NCBI GenBank assembly: GCA_944472135.2
Contig: OX235262.1
Coordinates: 58,004,440-58,068,439, forward strand
Reading direction: 5' to 3'
Length of the DNA: 64,000 nucleotides
DNA from: Trichobilharzia regenti
Taxonomy: Eukaryota; Platyhelminthes; Trematoda; Strigeidida; Schistosomatidae
In this document: piece by piece, positions 46,302 to 59,097 of the stretch
Position numbering within the stretch: the first letter of the stretch is position 1
Layout of the letters: every line of letters begins with the position of its first letter
The notes under the pieces: model-generated
Told to the model about the DNA's origin: nothing
The model's input: the letters and a program-made list of their open reading frames with translations, nothing else
The model's database searches: none
Made by a program: the position numbers and the translations under genes

Positions 46302-48933
46302 ATAAATTACTAATACTAATAGGAGACATGAACGCCAAACCGTGACTAGAAAACACAGGAAGGGAACTCATCATGGGTACAGAAGCTCTCGGAGAAATGA
46401 ATGAAAATGGAGAACTCTTCGTCGACTTCTGCGCCTTCAACGAACTAGTGATTGGTGTCAGTATTTAAAAACACAAGGATATCTACAAGGCTACATGGTT
46501 GTCACCAGACGGGAAAACCGAAAACCAAATTGACTTCATCTCAGTAGTGATCAAAGAAGTCCTGGCGCAGCCTACTGCACACAAAAGTTGTGGTAAGAAG
46601 AGGAGCAGACGTCGGCTCAGACCCCTATCTCGTTCAAGGTACACTCCAAATCATATTCAAAACTTTCAAGGAAACAGGAATTGCAGATAGACCACACGTC
46701 AATTCGAATACTCACAAATTGAAGGATCAGGATACAAAGGACATCTTCACTGAAAGTATACGGGAAAAGGTGGAGACACAAATCAACACTAGCGTAGAGG
46801 TCGACGTTGGGAAGCACTGGAACAACCTGAAAGTGGTGTGGAGTGAAACCTGTAAGGACTTTCTGGGCAGAAAGAAGAGATGGGACAAACAGTGGCTCAC
46901 TGCGGACACTTGGAATGTTATAGAAGAGAGAGTGATGTTCGAACAGTAGATTATGTGGTGCATCGGCGAGCAACGAAAAGAGGAGTTGCATGCAAGCTAC
47001 AATACGCTGAACAAAATAAAGAAGAGAAGTGCCAGGGAAGACAAAAGAAAATATTATGAAGCTATTGCAAGTGAAGCAGGACAAGCTGTAGACAAAGGAG
47101 ACCTCACAACACTCTACCAAACAATTAGGTTCCTATCAGGGAAACGTTCAACACAAATTAAGCCAGTGAAGGATGACAATGGAAAGACAACCATCACAGA
47201 GGTAGTGCAAGGCAGACACTGTGCTGAACATTCCAAAAGACACCTACAATTCCTCGGATAGTACCAGCAGCGGAGGCAGAACTTCCAGTTGACATCAACT
47301 CTCCGACGAAAGCAGGAATCCTCAAGGCCATTAAACTGCTAAAAGCTGGAAAAGCCGCAGGACCAGATGGAATCTCAGCAGAAGCATTGAAAATGGAAAC
47401 ATCACAAAGCATCAGCTGATTCGATGACACCACTACTGAAGAAGCCATGGGAAGACGACAAGGTGCCTGAGCATTCGTAGAAAAGCTACTTATTCAAACT
47501 GCCAAAAAAAGGAAATGTAACCCAATGCAACAACCGGCATGGCATTATGCTCCCGTCTATCCCAAGCTAAATACTAAGCCTCATCAAACTACAGAGAGAT
47601 AAAATAAAAGCCGAATGAGAAACTTCGACCGGAATAGACTGGATGCAGGATGAACGAGTCATGCATCAATCAAGTCCCAACACTACGGATCATCATTTAA
47701 CAGAGCTTGGAATGGAAGTCACCTCTCTATCTCAACTTCATTGACCTTGAAAAGGCCTTCTACAGAGTCGATCGAGAATTGATTACGCCGCTACTGCTTT
47801 GCTACTACCAAGGAGTGCCGACAACAGTTGTATATCTCGTCCAACATTTGTACGACAATGCTGCATGCCGAGTAATCCATAGCTGGAAACTCACGGAATT
47901 TCTCGAAGTGAAGACGGGAGCAAGACAAGACTGGGTGACCGCCTACTATCTCAAATGATTTTTCCTGATTTCGGTACATTGGATGATGTGACAGAGAGTG
48001 AGCAGCGAGGAAACAGCCGTAAAATGGACCAACACATAAGACTTGCTGGATTTGGATTTCACCGACGAGATTTGTCTGATTTCTCACAAACTGGAAGATA
48101 TGCAAAAGAAGAGTAACAAGTTGGCAGAAGAAGCATCCAGAGAAGATTGGCCATCAGGTGAACATAGAGAAAACAGAGGCGACGAAGATTACTGGGCAAC
48201 AGCAACAGTAACAACAACAGACAACAATTAGCATAGATGGGAGAAATTTGAGGGGAGCAATCTCCTTTACCTACCTACCCTAACTCCTGCCTTCCTGTGA
48301 AGCATCGTTTCAACTACAGGTATATGGAACTGGTGAGGATTTCAAAGCGAGGATCGGGAAAGCAAGGAAAGCCTTCATTTCCCCCAAGTCTGTGTGCAGG
48401 TCAACAGAACTCAGCATGAAAATTACGATTCGCATCTTCAACTGCAATATGAGGTCAGTGCTACTTTATGGATCAGAGACTTGGCTCCACGTCACGAAGG
48501 ACACTCCGAACAAACTACAGACTTTCATCAACAGCTGTCTTCGCTCAATACCCTGGTCAAGATCAGATGGCTGGCCAGAGAAGACCAACAACAGAGGACT
48601 CTGGCGACGAACCTACCAGGAAGGAACTGTGCAACAAATATGCAGAAAGAACGGGAGTTTGGTTGACAATACTTTGAGAAAACCATCAAGTGACGTCACA
48701 CATAAGGTCATCGCTCGAATGTAACCCCACCAAACGGGAGGTGGCGAGTTGGTCGTCGGTGCGAGTATGATATGGGGGAGGTCGTGTGAAGAGGAGATGA
48801 AAGCATTTGGGCAGACGTGGACCCAGCTGAAACGTCGACGGAGAAATGAACGCAATGGAGACATGCGGCTGAAGCCGTGTATTCCTCTGGGAACTAAAGG
48901 AAACAATACTAATAATAATAGCAATAATAATAG
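46302..48933 (+). mobile_element. RTE E3 (unit B), inactive
   Basis: Counterpart of 17,930-20,550 with a full 3' end. From about 46,313 to 47,222 it is nearly identical to the inverted E2-B (43,572-44,480), including SDP instead of SDH. Beyond 47,222 it is again near identical to E3-A. The reverse transcriptase DD motif is altered to DE (LDFTDEICLIS). Confidence 0.85.
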
Positions 48934-50599
48934 TGGTAGGTAGTATAACGTTTAACATAAAGAAAGGATAGCAGAGGGCAGAATAGAAAGAAATTGACAA
49001 CAGTAATTGAAATGATAAGTCGATATATGTGCATGACATCGGGTACGACACTGAGACCTCTCAAAATTTAGTATTCATTTTAGCTGAAAGGTATGGGATT
49101 TATTTCAGTTTATTAGACGTATGTAAGCCATAAAATGTATGTAGCTGAGCAAATGAATCTTCTTATACTTTTGAAATATCTATATGCTGTTTTTGACAGC
49201 TGCAAATTATGTTCATTTCATGCAACTAGGTATTCAGAGTTAAATGTGAAGTGCAATTGTCAGTAGGTTTTTCGGTCTCAGTTGGTTGCCATCTAAAATT
49301 GATTGATTGTGTTCGACCAACATTCGAACTGATGATGTTTGCAGAATAAGATGCTATCATTTTGTTGATGATGGCTAGCGGAAAACTCTTTGATATTTGC
49401 AAAGATGCATGCGGCGTTGGAGTCTCTGTGGGCAGATCATCAGACACTGAAGATGCACATACTTTAGACTGTAGACTCATGAATAGGAGGAATTGTTGCC
49501 TTCTTTACTCCAGTGATAGTCACAGTCAATCAAATAACATCATTTAAACAGAAGGCTACTTTTAGTTTATCGAGAAATCAAACTGATTGTGTACAACTTA
49601 TTTGTCATTAACTGAATTCAAAATCCTACTGACATGGGGATTGATAACTATTACGGATTAATGTAAAAGCCGGAAAAGCATCCAAGGAATTATAAATACA
49701 TGCCAAAGTCAAAAATTCATACATGGTTTGAAAGGTCTAACATATCAGGGTGTTGCATCAGCTCAATTTTCAGTCGACTCACTGAATCTAATTCACGTAA
49801 AATCACCAAATTCAATCTTAAATTATTACCCTTTCAACGATGTACACAGACGCCACCTCGTAAAACAGGCAGAAACTAATCGTTTACAGAACTAAAAACA
49901 TTGAAGAACCCTCAGATGACTGTGGAAGTTATCAGATTATGATAAAAGGGTGATATACTCCAAAAATTAACCACACACAAATAACTGACTATCTGGATTT
50001 TGTAATGAATCCGCATTGAACAGATACTTTACATCGAAGTGATAACCTCTTCATGAAAATCCCACTGACCTCACTGCGTTCCTTAATGGTAACAGAGTAA
50101 CGTGTGTACATTGAACAATGTGTTCAGTCAATCTGACTAATATTTTGAGAACAGTTATTCAAAATATTAGCTTACTTCAATTCCTCGACAAAATAATCTG
50201 AAAAATATTTCTGTGCATTGATGAGAAAACAATAATTCATTCTGATGTGATCCTGTTACAAATTTCATTTAGATTTTAACAATATTAGCAGATCATTCGA
50301 TATATGTTTCAAGAGATGTATATTGCTCAGACTGACGAATTTCAAGATATCTAAATGATCAAATGTCATATGGACAATAATGCGTTCGGTTTAACTGAAT
50401 CAGTCATCTGATAGGCATTTAACTAGGTTACTAACCCAGTAGGTGATACCAGATTACAATTCCATAAATAAACCTAGGTTTCCATGATACGACTGATATT
50501 TTCAGTGTGAAAGTATTATGTGATTATAATTAGTATTATCAGATAATGACTTCAAACCAAACACCATGTTTGTTCTTGCCTATTCGTGTGTTTCAAATC
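48934..50599. other. Spacer of the B/C palindrome, non-coding
   Basis: Equivalent of 20,551-22,213. No gene recognised. Confidence 0.5.
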
Positions 50600-51303
50600 C
50601 ACATCTGTGTCACACGCCTTCACCCTGTCACTCATTATATCTTTACCTATAACTGTTAACAGTTCCAGAAATTTCCTTTCTAGGTTGTGTATCCTGCAGT
50701 CCATGACACAAAAGATGACTTTGTCGGAAAAGAAAGAATTTCACTCACTGAAATCGTCCTCTTGCTTTCTATGTCAACGAAGTGAGCAAGTATCATGAAT
50801 CAAATTATCTTGTGATTCATCGACTCCACTGTTTGTTGACTTCACTGGAGAATTAGCGTGAAGCACATAACAACAAAATCCAGATAAAATGGACTTAAGA
50901 AATTACGCATCTTCACTCAAACAGATGGATTTCCTACTATCCTCTCCAAGTTAATTAGCACTAAGTTTTGATTGATTATTCTGGAGTGAAATGCTCGGTC
51001 TTCATTCACATGTCGGCTGCACTCAGTGAAAGTCTATTGAAAGGTATCTAACAGGTGAATTTGGTCATAGTTCAATCAAAGAATCCTTGGGTAGACGTTC
51101 ATTTCATGGAAACTGAACTGAAACACTTATATTTACATATCGACTAATGACATTTGTGCAATAGTTCAAAATCATTATTACATGTTGTGCAATAAAATGA
51201 GGTGTATAAATTCAACTGTAAAACATAGTTTGATTGCATGGGACGTGAACAGTGGTGTTATTTGAGCAACTGACTATTGTCATCATTTGTTTCCATTTTG
51301 AGA

Positions 51304-52515
51304 AATACCTCTAACAAACCGTTTGACATTTTGTGACCTTTTAACACTAACACATATCTGTAATTGTGTATATTGTTGGATTTATATGTTCAATTTGGCC
51401 CAAGTCATTGAGTCTATGGTTTTGGTATGATTTCAGTCAATTGTGCTTAACTGTATTGTATATTGTTGTGTTGTTGTCGCTTATTGCTTTTTTTGCTGTG
51501 AACTATTTTCTTTTGCTAGTGTTGTTTTGATTGCTTTATTCCTTGTTTTCCGGTTTGAAGGGAATTAACCCACAAGCAGAACTGCCAGTAAACATCGATC
51601 CCCGACAAAATCAGAAGTCCTTAATTCAATCAAGATGCTGAAATCCGGCATAGCAGCAGGACCAGAAGGAACCCCAGTGGAAGCATTGAAAATGGACCCA
51701 GGGACAACAGCGGACTTGATGACGCCATTGCTGGAGAAGGTGTGGAAAGAGGGCAAAGAACCCGAGGACTGGAATAAAGGATACTTATTCAAACTGCCAA
51801 ACAAAGGAGACTTAATTCAATGTAAAAACTCGCGCGATGTTATGCTTCGGTTCATCCCAAGCTAAATACTAAGCCGAATCATCCTGTAGAGAGTCAAACA
51901 CGCCAACCTGGGTGAAAAACGTCGACCGGAACAGACTGGGTTCAGGAGAAACAAGTCATGCATTGATCAAATCGCCACACTACGGATCATCAATGAACAA
52001 AGCTTGGAATGGCAGTCACCTCTCCACCTCACTCAACTTCATCGACTTTGAAAAGGCCTTCAGCTGACAGCGTCGATCGAGAGGTGATTTGGCAACTTCT
52101 TCGCTACTACGGAGTCCCATCGACAATTATACATCCCATCCAACAGTTATACGACAATGCTGCATACCAAGTAATCCACAACGGGGAACTCACGGAAGCC
52201 TTCAAAGTGAGGACGGGAGTGAGACAAGGCTGTCTACTATCGCCAATGATTTTCCTGATTGCAGTAGATTGGATAATGCGACAGGCAACGGAGGCAATGA
52301 GGAAACAGGCATAAAATGGACTCACACAAAAACTTGAAGGGTCTGGACTTCGCCGATGACATATGTCTGATTTCCCACAAACTGGAAGATATGCAAGTGA
52401 AAAGCAACAAGTTGGTAGAAGAAGCATCCAGATAAGTTAGGCCATCAAGTGAACATAGATAAAACAGTAGGGATGAAGATTCCTGGCCAACACCAACACT
52501 CAAATTTTAAGCCAA
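51304..52515 (+). mobile_element. RTE E2 (unit C), leader plus reverse transcriptase piece
   Basis: 51,304-51,573 is the 5' leader. At AACCCACAAG it jumps to the reverse transcriptase part (CAGAACTGCCAG), so the endonuclease and the foldback element are missing. The rest reads EGTPVEALKMDPGTTADL, then YYGVPSTIIHPIQQLYDNA, VRTGVRQGCLLSP and LDFADDICLIS. It ends near 52,500 by a join into DNA equivalent to 12,856. Confidence 0.82.
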
Positions 52516-52679
52516 GATTTTGCATAGCGAGGAACTCAGGTTCATCATTTCTCTACATCTTTCCCACCATAAATAGTCTACTGTTTCAGCATTATTAATA
52601 TTAGTATTATCCAATCACGTCATCTGTCCAAACGTCATATATGGTGTTTCTTATTTCCAAGTTTTAAATCCATATCTGT

Positions 52680-52990
52680 GTTACACAGCTTCACCCTGTC
52701 ACTCATTACATCTTGACCTTTAAGCGTTAACAGTTTCGGAAGCTTCCTCTCTCTCTGTGTTATATATTCCGGAGTTCATAGCCCAGGAGATGACATTGTC
52801 GAAAAAGAAAATAATTTCACTCACTGAAATCGTCTGCTTGCCATCCATGTCAACGAGGTAAGTAAATTTCATGAATCAAATTAATCAATGATTCATCAAC
52901 TTTACTGCTTGTGATTTCACTGAGGAAGCCTCATAGGAGTATGTTGAAAGCCGTTTCAGAAATTGCACTTGAGAAGAGACTATGAGTCAA
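52680..52990 (-). repeat. Repeated exon-like segment, unit C
   Basis: Inverted copy of 12,380-12,700. The equivalent part is deleted in unit B. Confidence 0.5.
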
Positions 52991-53238
52991 CAACGTCGTT
53001 GGATAATTAAAGCAGTATGTTATTTATTTAAATGGAAGATAGATACTTGGTAGCTCAGTGATTTAGGAAAGGCCGCCACAAATAATCTACTCATGATCCT
53101 TAGAAAGCAGAGAACACGAAATTCAGCAGAGATATCTTTCATTTTCAAAAGCTGTACAATCGCATTCAAATACATAATTCTTGTTTGATTTCACATAATT
53201 ACGACGGCGAATAAAAGGTGATAATTGTTTTCAACTAG

Positions 53239-53431
53239 ATGTGGTTTACGAGAGGTTCAGGTCTAGTATACATTTCTCGCTGAGACAAATAATATTTGAG
53301 TGGGAAATCTCTTTTAATCTTACATTGGTAAATTTAGTTATGATTACGAGTATTATTATTACGGCTTATTTATCTGTAGCACGTATTGAGTTCAATCGAT
53401 ATGTTCAGAGAAATTCATCACACGACCGTTT
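53239..53431 (+). CDS. Candidate internal exon with membrane segment, unit C
   Basis: Acceptor TTTTCAACTAG, 193 nt open in one frame (VYERFRSSIHFSLRQ, then LVNLVMITSIIITAYL), and a GTAAGTACA donor. Downstream on the same strand, 53,837-54,094 is also open (ending DENLKCKIERV) and could belong to the same transcript. Neither matches a family I know. Confidence 0.38.
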
Positions 53432-54489
53432 GTAAGTACACAAATGGTAAATGTGTGTCCTCGTGATTTTTCTATTTCATGATAAGACACATGTAAAGCA
53501 TCTTCACATAGTGGAACACCATGTTTGTGACGGATCAGTATTTAACATAATTAGGTTAATGACTGTCATCTCACAGTGTTCAGAATGTGGGTGGTGTATA
53601 TCTGATTGCTTTCTTGTGGAGTATACTTTACTAGAAGTATCGCATGTTTGTACACTATTTACCGAATCTCTTATGTAGAAATGTTTGTTTAATCGTCGTC
53701 CAAAGCATTTTGTTAACCTCTGAACTTGTGACTGTTTTATTAGGTGTTATTACTGATATTTTATACTGGTATAGACACCATCAGTTCTCTGGTTAAATTA
53801 TAACTGTGATATTTGTTGTTCTAATTACGCCATGTTTTGAAAATTTCGCTTGTATTTCTGAGATATTTGCATCCAAACATTAGCAGATTATTTTACACGA
53901 AATACACTTTTAAACGCCATAAATGTCTTCTGTTAGTGTCCAGTCTGAGCATAAATGATTCCAACAGGAAATGGGACACTGTCACAGTTCCTCAATCGTT
54001 TACCATCATGATATTTATTCAGATAACTGACAGCCTCGTGTCAACTACAAGTGGCATGGATGAGAATTTGAAATGCAAGATTGAAAGAGTATGACAGACC
54101 TTCAATTATCTGAAATCACTGTTAAAACGTGCTGCATGCAGAACAAGGAATAAGCTTGAGATTTTCATCACAAATGGGCTCGAACAAAGGAACATCTTCC
54201 TAGTTTGCAGCATTTAGGCCAAGTCATTCTTTGTCTATGTATGTTTCCGAGGTTTAGTTAGTCAACGAATCTGATTCGAAGAGTCTATGGCAAACTTTTT
54301 TCATCACATGTATTCCCCGGTTCGATATAGAAGATCGAATTTTGAGAAGGATTAACAACAAAGAATGAAATGCAGAATGAAATCAGGATGTACTGGATAT
54401 GACTGGAGGAGACATTTGATTGACACCAAGAAGAAGCCAAAATGCATTGCGAATGGGAGATGACGAATTCAGTGTTTTCTAAGACTAAA
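53432..54489. other. Stretch downstream of the candidate exon, unit C
   Basis: Open plus-strand frames at 53,451-53,678 and 53,837-54,094 (ISLVFLRYLHPNISRLF, then TVPQSFTIMIFIQITD). No motif or clear splice framework, so I leave them unassigned. Confidence 0.3.
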
Positions 54490-54625
54490 ATGGAGAACAT
54501 CGCGTCAGGAGGAAATGGGGGCGTATGGGGATTCATTAAGTCAGGCAAACACCACTCAGTTGAACTTGGTGAGGTGCACATGGGCTGTTGAAGCCCTTAA
54601 TTCCACTGGAAACCCTATGCAATAA
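54490..54625 (+). mobile_element. RTE 3'-end remnant, unit C
   Basis: Copy of 10,719-10,860 in sense orientation: GGCTGTTGAAGCCCTTAATTCC and an AAT-type tail. Confidence 0.5.
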
Positions 54626-54939
54626 TGAAATGTATTAAATAATAACAATAATCGATAGCTGCCTTCTAAATACGAAATAAGTATAATATATACATTTATT
54701 AATGATGAAACTGAAAAGCGAAATTGGTACGTTGTTTAAAACAAAACAGAACAGAACAAGTAATTCAACAAAGATGATTACAATTTACTGTCGAAATGAG
54801 AAGGGTGTGATGTGAAACCGAAAGAGAATGAGAGTGATTCACATTTATACAAATCGTGAAGATGTCATATGAAAATAAAATGTGGTAGACAAAATTATGA
54901 AAGAGTACTGATATCTCTGATAAATGTGAATGAAGACGT

Positions 54940-54945
54940 TTTATT
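54940..54945 (-). terminator. Poly(A) signal of repeat-protein gene, unit C
   Basis: AATAAA on the minus strand, 116 bases after the stop codon. Confidence 0.55.
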
Positions 54946-55060
54946 CCTCTACTTTTTCATTTGTAGACAGAAAAATCTGGATGTTTTTATAGGCGAAACG
55001 TATCGAGTGTTAGCGAAATCATAGAAATACCAATGTTTTCACTTGGAATGAGATTCTTGT

Positions 55061-57331
55061 TTATTTCTCCGCTGATGGGTGTTCAGACTCAGCTGGAGGT
55101 GAGGGTTTTGATCCGTCATTGTTGGACATTGGTGGTCCGAGTGGAGGGGACTGTCCACCAGAAGGTAGTTGGTTAATCAATGCAGATCCATGAGGAGATC
55201 CTGATTGAGGGGTTTGTCCGAATGCTGAGGGTAGTCCGAATTGTGGAGGTTGTCCGAATGATGGAGGTGGTCCAAATTGTGGAGGTTGTCCGAATGATGG
55301 AGGTGGTCCAAATTGTGGAGGTTGTCCGAATGATGGCGGTGGTCCAAATTGTGGAGGTTGTCCGAATGATGGAGGTGGTCCAAATTGTGGAGGTTGTCCG
55401 AATGATGGAGGTGGTCCAAATTGTGGAGGTTGTCCGAATGATGGAGGTGGTCCAAATTGTGGAGGTTGTCCGAATGATGGAGGTGGTCCAAATTGTGGAG
55501 GTTGTCCGAATGATGGAGGTGGTCCAAATTGTGGAGGTTGTCCAAATGACGGAGGTGATCCAAATTGTGGAGGTTGTCCGAATGACGGGGGTGGGGATTG
55601 TCCGGATGGAGGAAGTGTTCGAGGCAAAAGTGGAACCTGTGGAAGTCCATTTTTGTTCAACGGAATACCTAGTGGAATGAGTAAAAATAGTGAGACAGAC
55701 TCAATTACATTCAAAACATGGAATTTAGTAATTTATTTTGATAAAACTTCGCACTAAGTTAGAACCTGTTTAATATCAGTCAAACTATTTTATTATCAGA
55801 TAATTTCTCGAGAATAACTGCGCAATTATTCCTACGAAAAGAATGCACAAAATCATGTTACCAGCTTCTGAGATGCTCAGTGTTTCTCTTTTCCGAAGTT
55901 CAAGAGATAATAAAGTTTCGTTAAAGAGTAACATATCCGTCGGATTAAGAGTATTAACCCTGAACACAAAATCAGTATCACTTTTATGAACAACCGTTTG
56001 ACGTAAAACTAATCTGTGCTAAATAGTCCTACAAAATCCACCAGAAGATATCTGCGATTTCCAACATACTTCTGAGAGCTTTCCGAAGTGAACGCCAAGT
56101 GAGAGGCTACGAGGACTATTTTCATGTGACTTCAAGCTTTTACTTACAAAACCGATTCTAATTTTCTCACTTGTGCATTTCAACAATGAAATGTAATACT
56201 ACTACTACATAATAATAATAATAATAATGATTTGCTTTATTCCAAAACAGTAGTCATGATAGAGTGGGGAATTCTCATCATTCACTACAGTGTTGCATCT
56301 TTTTTACTCGATAAGCAAGCGGAAAAGCAAAGACGAAATATAATATTACATGATTCATAATCGCAGTCTATTGTGGTAATTACAATGATAATAAAATCGA
56401 AATTTCAAAGAATGTGTAAAACAGTGGTATTAATCTTAGTAGCTAAAATTATTAGTTAATTCAAATAGTGTCACGATTAGATTACTAATAGGAGGGGTGG
56501 AAGAGCCGATTTTCTCGCTAATAACATAGTAAGTTGTAGGTTTAACGCTTAACACTATCTGTGTCACATAGAATTCGATCAAGCCGAATGAGGTATCACT
56601 GGACGTCTGTGATCGGTTTTATGTGCGGATATTCTTTTCCAGTGACCTCTAGTCTTACTGACAACCGTTAAAGCCTTTCGCATTATGGCATAGTCCTTTA
56701 TGAGTAGCTCAGGAAAGACTAAGGCGGAGCAGTGAAGTACAGTAGGTAGGATGCATGAGTTGACAAGCTGTGAAAGTAGAGGCTGAGTGACTTCTCGTTG
56801 TCTTGATTTCTTGATGTGGAAGGTTAGACGGGCCGTGTTCTTGGAAATCGACGAGATACAGGATGACGAACGAAGAGAGGTCAGAGAATAAAACTACTTC
56901 AATGTATTTTATGCTTGACCTAGTTTCCGTTTCAGTACCCTTTTAGCTGGAAACAGCTTGTGAAGCATCTACGCCTTAATGTCAAGTTAATTGACTGAAA
57001 TTTAGAGGTATTGAAGCAAAAACCATTTAGCTTAGGCCATTGTCTGATATCCGAAGAGTAGCTGTTAAGTTTGGAACAATCAGATCCGGACGTATTTGTC
57101 AGCGAGACAATAAGCGAGAATATTCCTGGCTGTTTGTTGTAATGTTTGGCTACCTAGACTTCTATCTACGTAGTTCGCCTGATTTATCGTGTTTTATGTG
57201 TATTAATACAGCAAAGTAGGACGTCAGTTCATATGTACGTGTAACAATAACTCAGTTCAAGCCGACTTACTGTTTATGTGAACATTGTAAATGTCACCAC
57301 TGATAAGTAGAAACAAGAGGATACTTCGCAT
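55061..57331 (-). CDS. Secreted proline-rich repeat protein, copy C (spliced)
   Basis: Minus-strand exons are 57,271-57,331, 56,148-56,169 (22 nt), 55,862-55,959 and 55,061-55,668: 262 residues, or 222 without the middle exons. Exon 1 has the unit B signal peptide (LLISGD). The repeat array is the most uniform of the three: one FGS unit, eight FGP units and a final FGL. The pre-repeat linker is six residues shorter than in A and B (SGQSPPPS against SGQSPDFAPPPS-type). The tail combines an A-like start (LPSAFGQTP) with a B-like end (GSPHGSALINQLPSGG), so the gene is a mosaic. All splice and 3' signals are intact. Confidence 0.58.
55223..55582 (-). repeat. Ten 36-bp coding repeats, unit C
   Basis: Same unit. 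Eight consecutive units encode identical FGQPPQFGPPPS with very few silent changes, which indicates recent homogenisation. Confidence 0.95.
55785..55967 (-). other. Open frame over candidate exon 3 and intron, unit C
   Basis: The translation is identical to the unit A frame at 9,375-9,557. Confidence 0.3.
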
Positions 57332-57462
57332 AATTTTCACACACTTTTCGCAGTAATCAACCAGATGAGAACAATTCTATGAAGAAGGAAGGAAAACACG
57401 TTTGATGCGATGAACAGAATGAAAATACGATGATAATATCTGGTCTATCTGTAGTCCTCACT

Positions 57463-57469
57463 TTTTATA
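57463..57469 (-). promoter_or_regulatory. TATA box of repeat-protein gene, unit C
   Basis: TATAAAA on the minus strand, about 130 bases before the ATG at 57,331, next to the SINE-like ATT run. Confidence 0.5.
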
Positions 57470-57659
57470 TATAATAATAATAACAGCTTTATTCCAAACA
57501 GTATTTGTGGTACAGGTATGGAATTTTCAGCGTACTTTAACATCAAAGGACAGCTGAGGCTAACTGCAATTGACATGAGAACGTGACAAGCCAGAGCCTA
57601 TCCACCAGCTAATCTAACTTCCGTCTATCGAACAACTTGCTCTTTGTTGCAGTAAAAAA

Positions 57660-58060
57660 TTGACTCATATCCTTTGCATGTCAACCCCAACTGTATATAC
57701 AAATTACATGTATCTGCGGAAGCAGTTAGATTCGGTGAGCAGAAAGAAGGGCGTAGGTACGATTTTCCGAACATGTACCAAAAAGCCTATGTCTAACGAG
57801 ACAGATGCTTTCACAGTGCCGTTGCCAGGCATCTCCTTGACACGGGTCATGAGGTGAACGTCGCAGATGATTCGAAACTATCAGTAGGTGAGGGAATTCG
57901 ATTCTCCCCAAGTTTTCCGAAGCAATCTCCATCAAGCGCACTGAACCTGATTTATGCGTTGAGAAGGAAGGGGATGTCAGTCTTTCCTTGCACTGCTTAC
58001 TGGACGTTTCCATTATCGATTTCATCTCATTACAAAATGTTGAAAATTTCGATTGGGTAA
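57660..58060 (+). pseudogene. Possible GIY-YIG fragment, unit C, frameshifted
   Basis: Counterpart of 7,288-7,689. A single-base loss at about 57,800 (AACGAGACAG against AACGGAGACAG) splits the frame into 57,660-57,857 and 57,854-58,060, so this copy is dead in any case. Confidence 0.35.
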
Positions 58061-59097
58061 AACTGTTAATGTTCGGGATAAAGTGTTTACTATTCTTACT
58101 AGCATTGTATACATATATTGACTGACTAATTTTTGTTTGAAGATGAACTCTTCAAGGATGTCAAGATTGTTTTCATGCGTGTAATTAATGATGTCTTTGA
58201 GTTGTAACCAAGTGATCATAAGCCGAGGGAATAAATGATGGTTCTTGCTTCGTTCAAATTCATAAAGCGTAATAAATGTATGAAGTATAAAGATGTTTAA
58301 TGATGACGGTAATAATAGTAATAAGAATCAGTAATAGTAATAGCAATAGTTAGACCTACCTATTTCTCTAATGACAGATGAACTGATTAGCTAAATATAA
58401 CTGAAGTATTTATAAAACTTTTACCTGTTACACAATCACAATTTATTATCACGTGGTTACCTCAATTTAATTAGGTCATTCGACTTCTAGAAATGATTAT
58501 GTGACTGTTTCGAATCAATCAGATGACTGGTACATGATTAATTCGTTATAATACAAACAATCAAAATTCATCATTCATTAGAAATAAATGACTGTCAGCA
58601 GTGTTTCTTTTGTGTTTTTGTTTGATAGTGCAGTTACACACTGTTTAACACATTATTAGGCATGAAGTTGTCAATCAAGATCTGATGATTGATGTCTAAG
58701 TCTTTATCTTGGAAAAAGACTGTTGAGTGTTGACTTCGATGGTAGTGTTTAAGATTAATTAGTTGAGTGTTGTTGACCTGATACACAGTGGATGCTTTTT
58801 GAACACGTATCATCCACTCGATTTTGTAAAATGATGTAGGCTGTATGTCTACGACAGATAAAACTTTTTTCTGTCTTACCTCTAATGAAATGTTCGAATG
58901 ATGAAATTAGGAGTATATTTGTGATGCATGAATTTAGACTTCCCAGTAAATACCACTAGTCAAATGAGATTCTTCTTTAACTTACGCAAAAGGCTATAAA
59001 CAAAAAAGCAGATACAAAATGGTACAAAAATTATACATATAGCAAGAATGTGGGCATTGCAAGTGTTATGGAATGATTTAAATGTCCAGTCGATTTA
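58061..59097. other. Non-coding stretch of unit C
   Basis: Inverted equivalent of 6,251-7,287. No gene seen. Confidence 0.5.

Larger units (their letters stand above)
31340..46302 (+). repeat. Left arm of the large B/C palindrome
   Basis: This stretch reads in reverse complement at 50,599-64,000, with insertions and deletions on both sides. The inner boundary is the same ACACAGATATGG junction next to E3 as in unit A. The outer end lies beyond the window on the C side. Confidence 0.88.
27953..51300 (+). repeat. Segmental duplication unit B
   Basis: Direct copy of unit A. It differs by a Penelope-like insertion (33,900-35,665), a SINE (42,282-42,475), loss of the equivalents of 12,321-13,464 and 16,803-17,221, and microsatellite length changes. 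Its right part runs into the inverted unit C. Confidence 0.93.
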
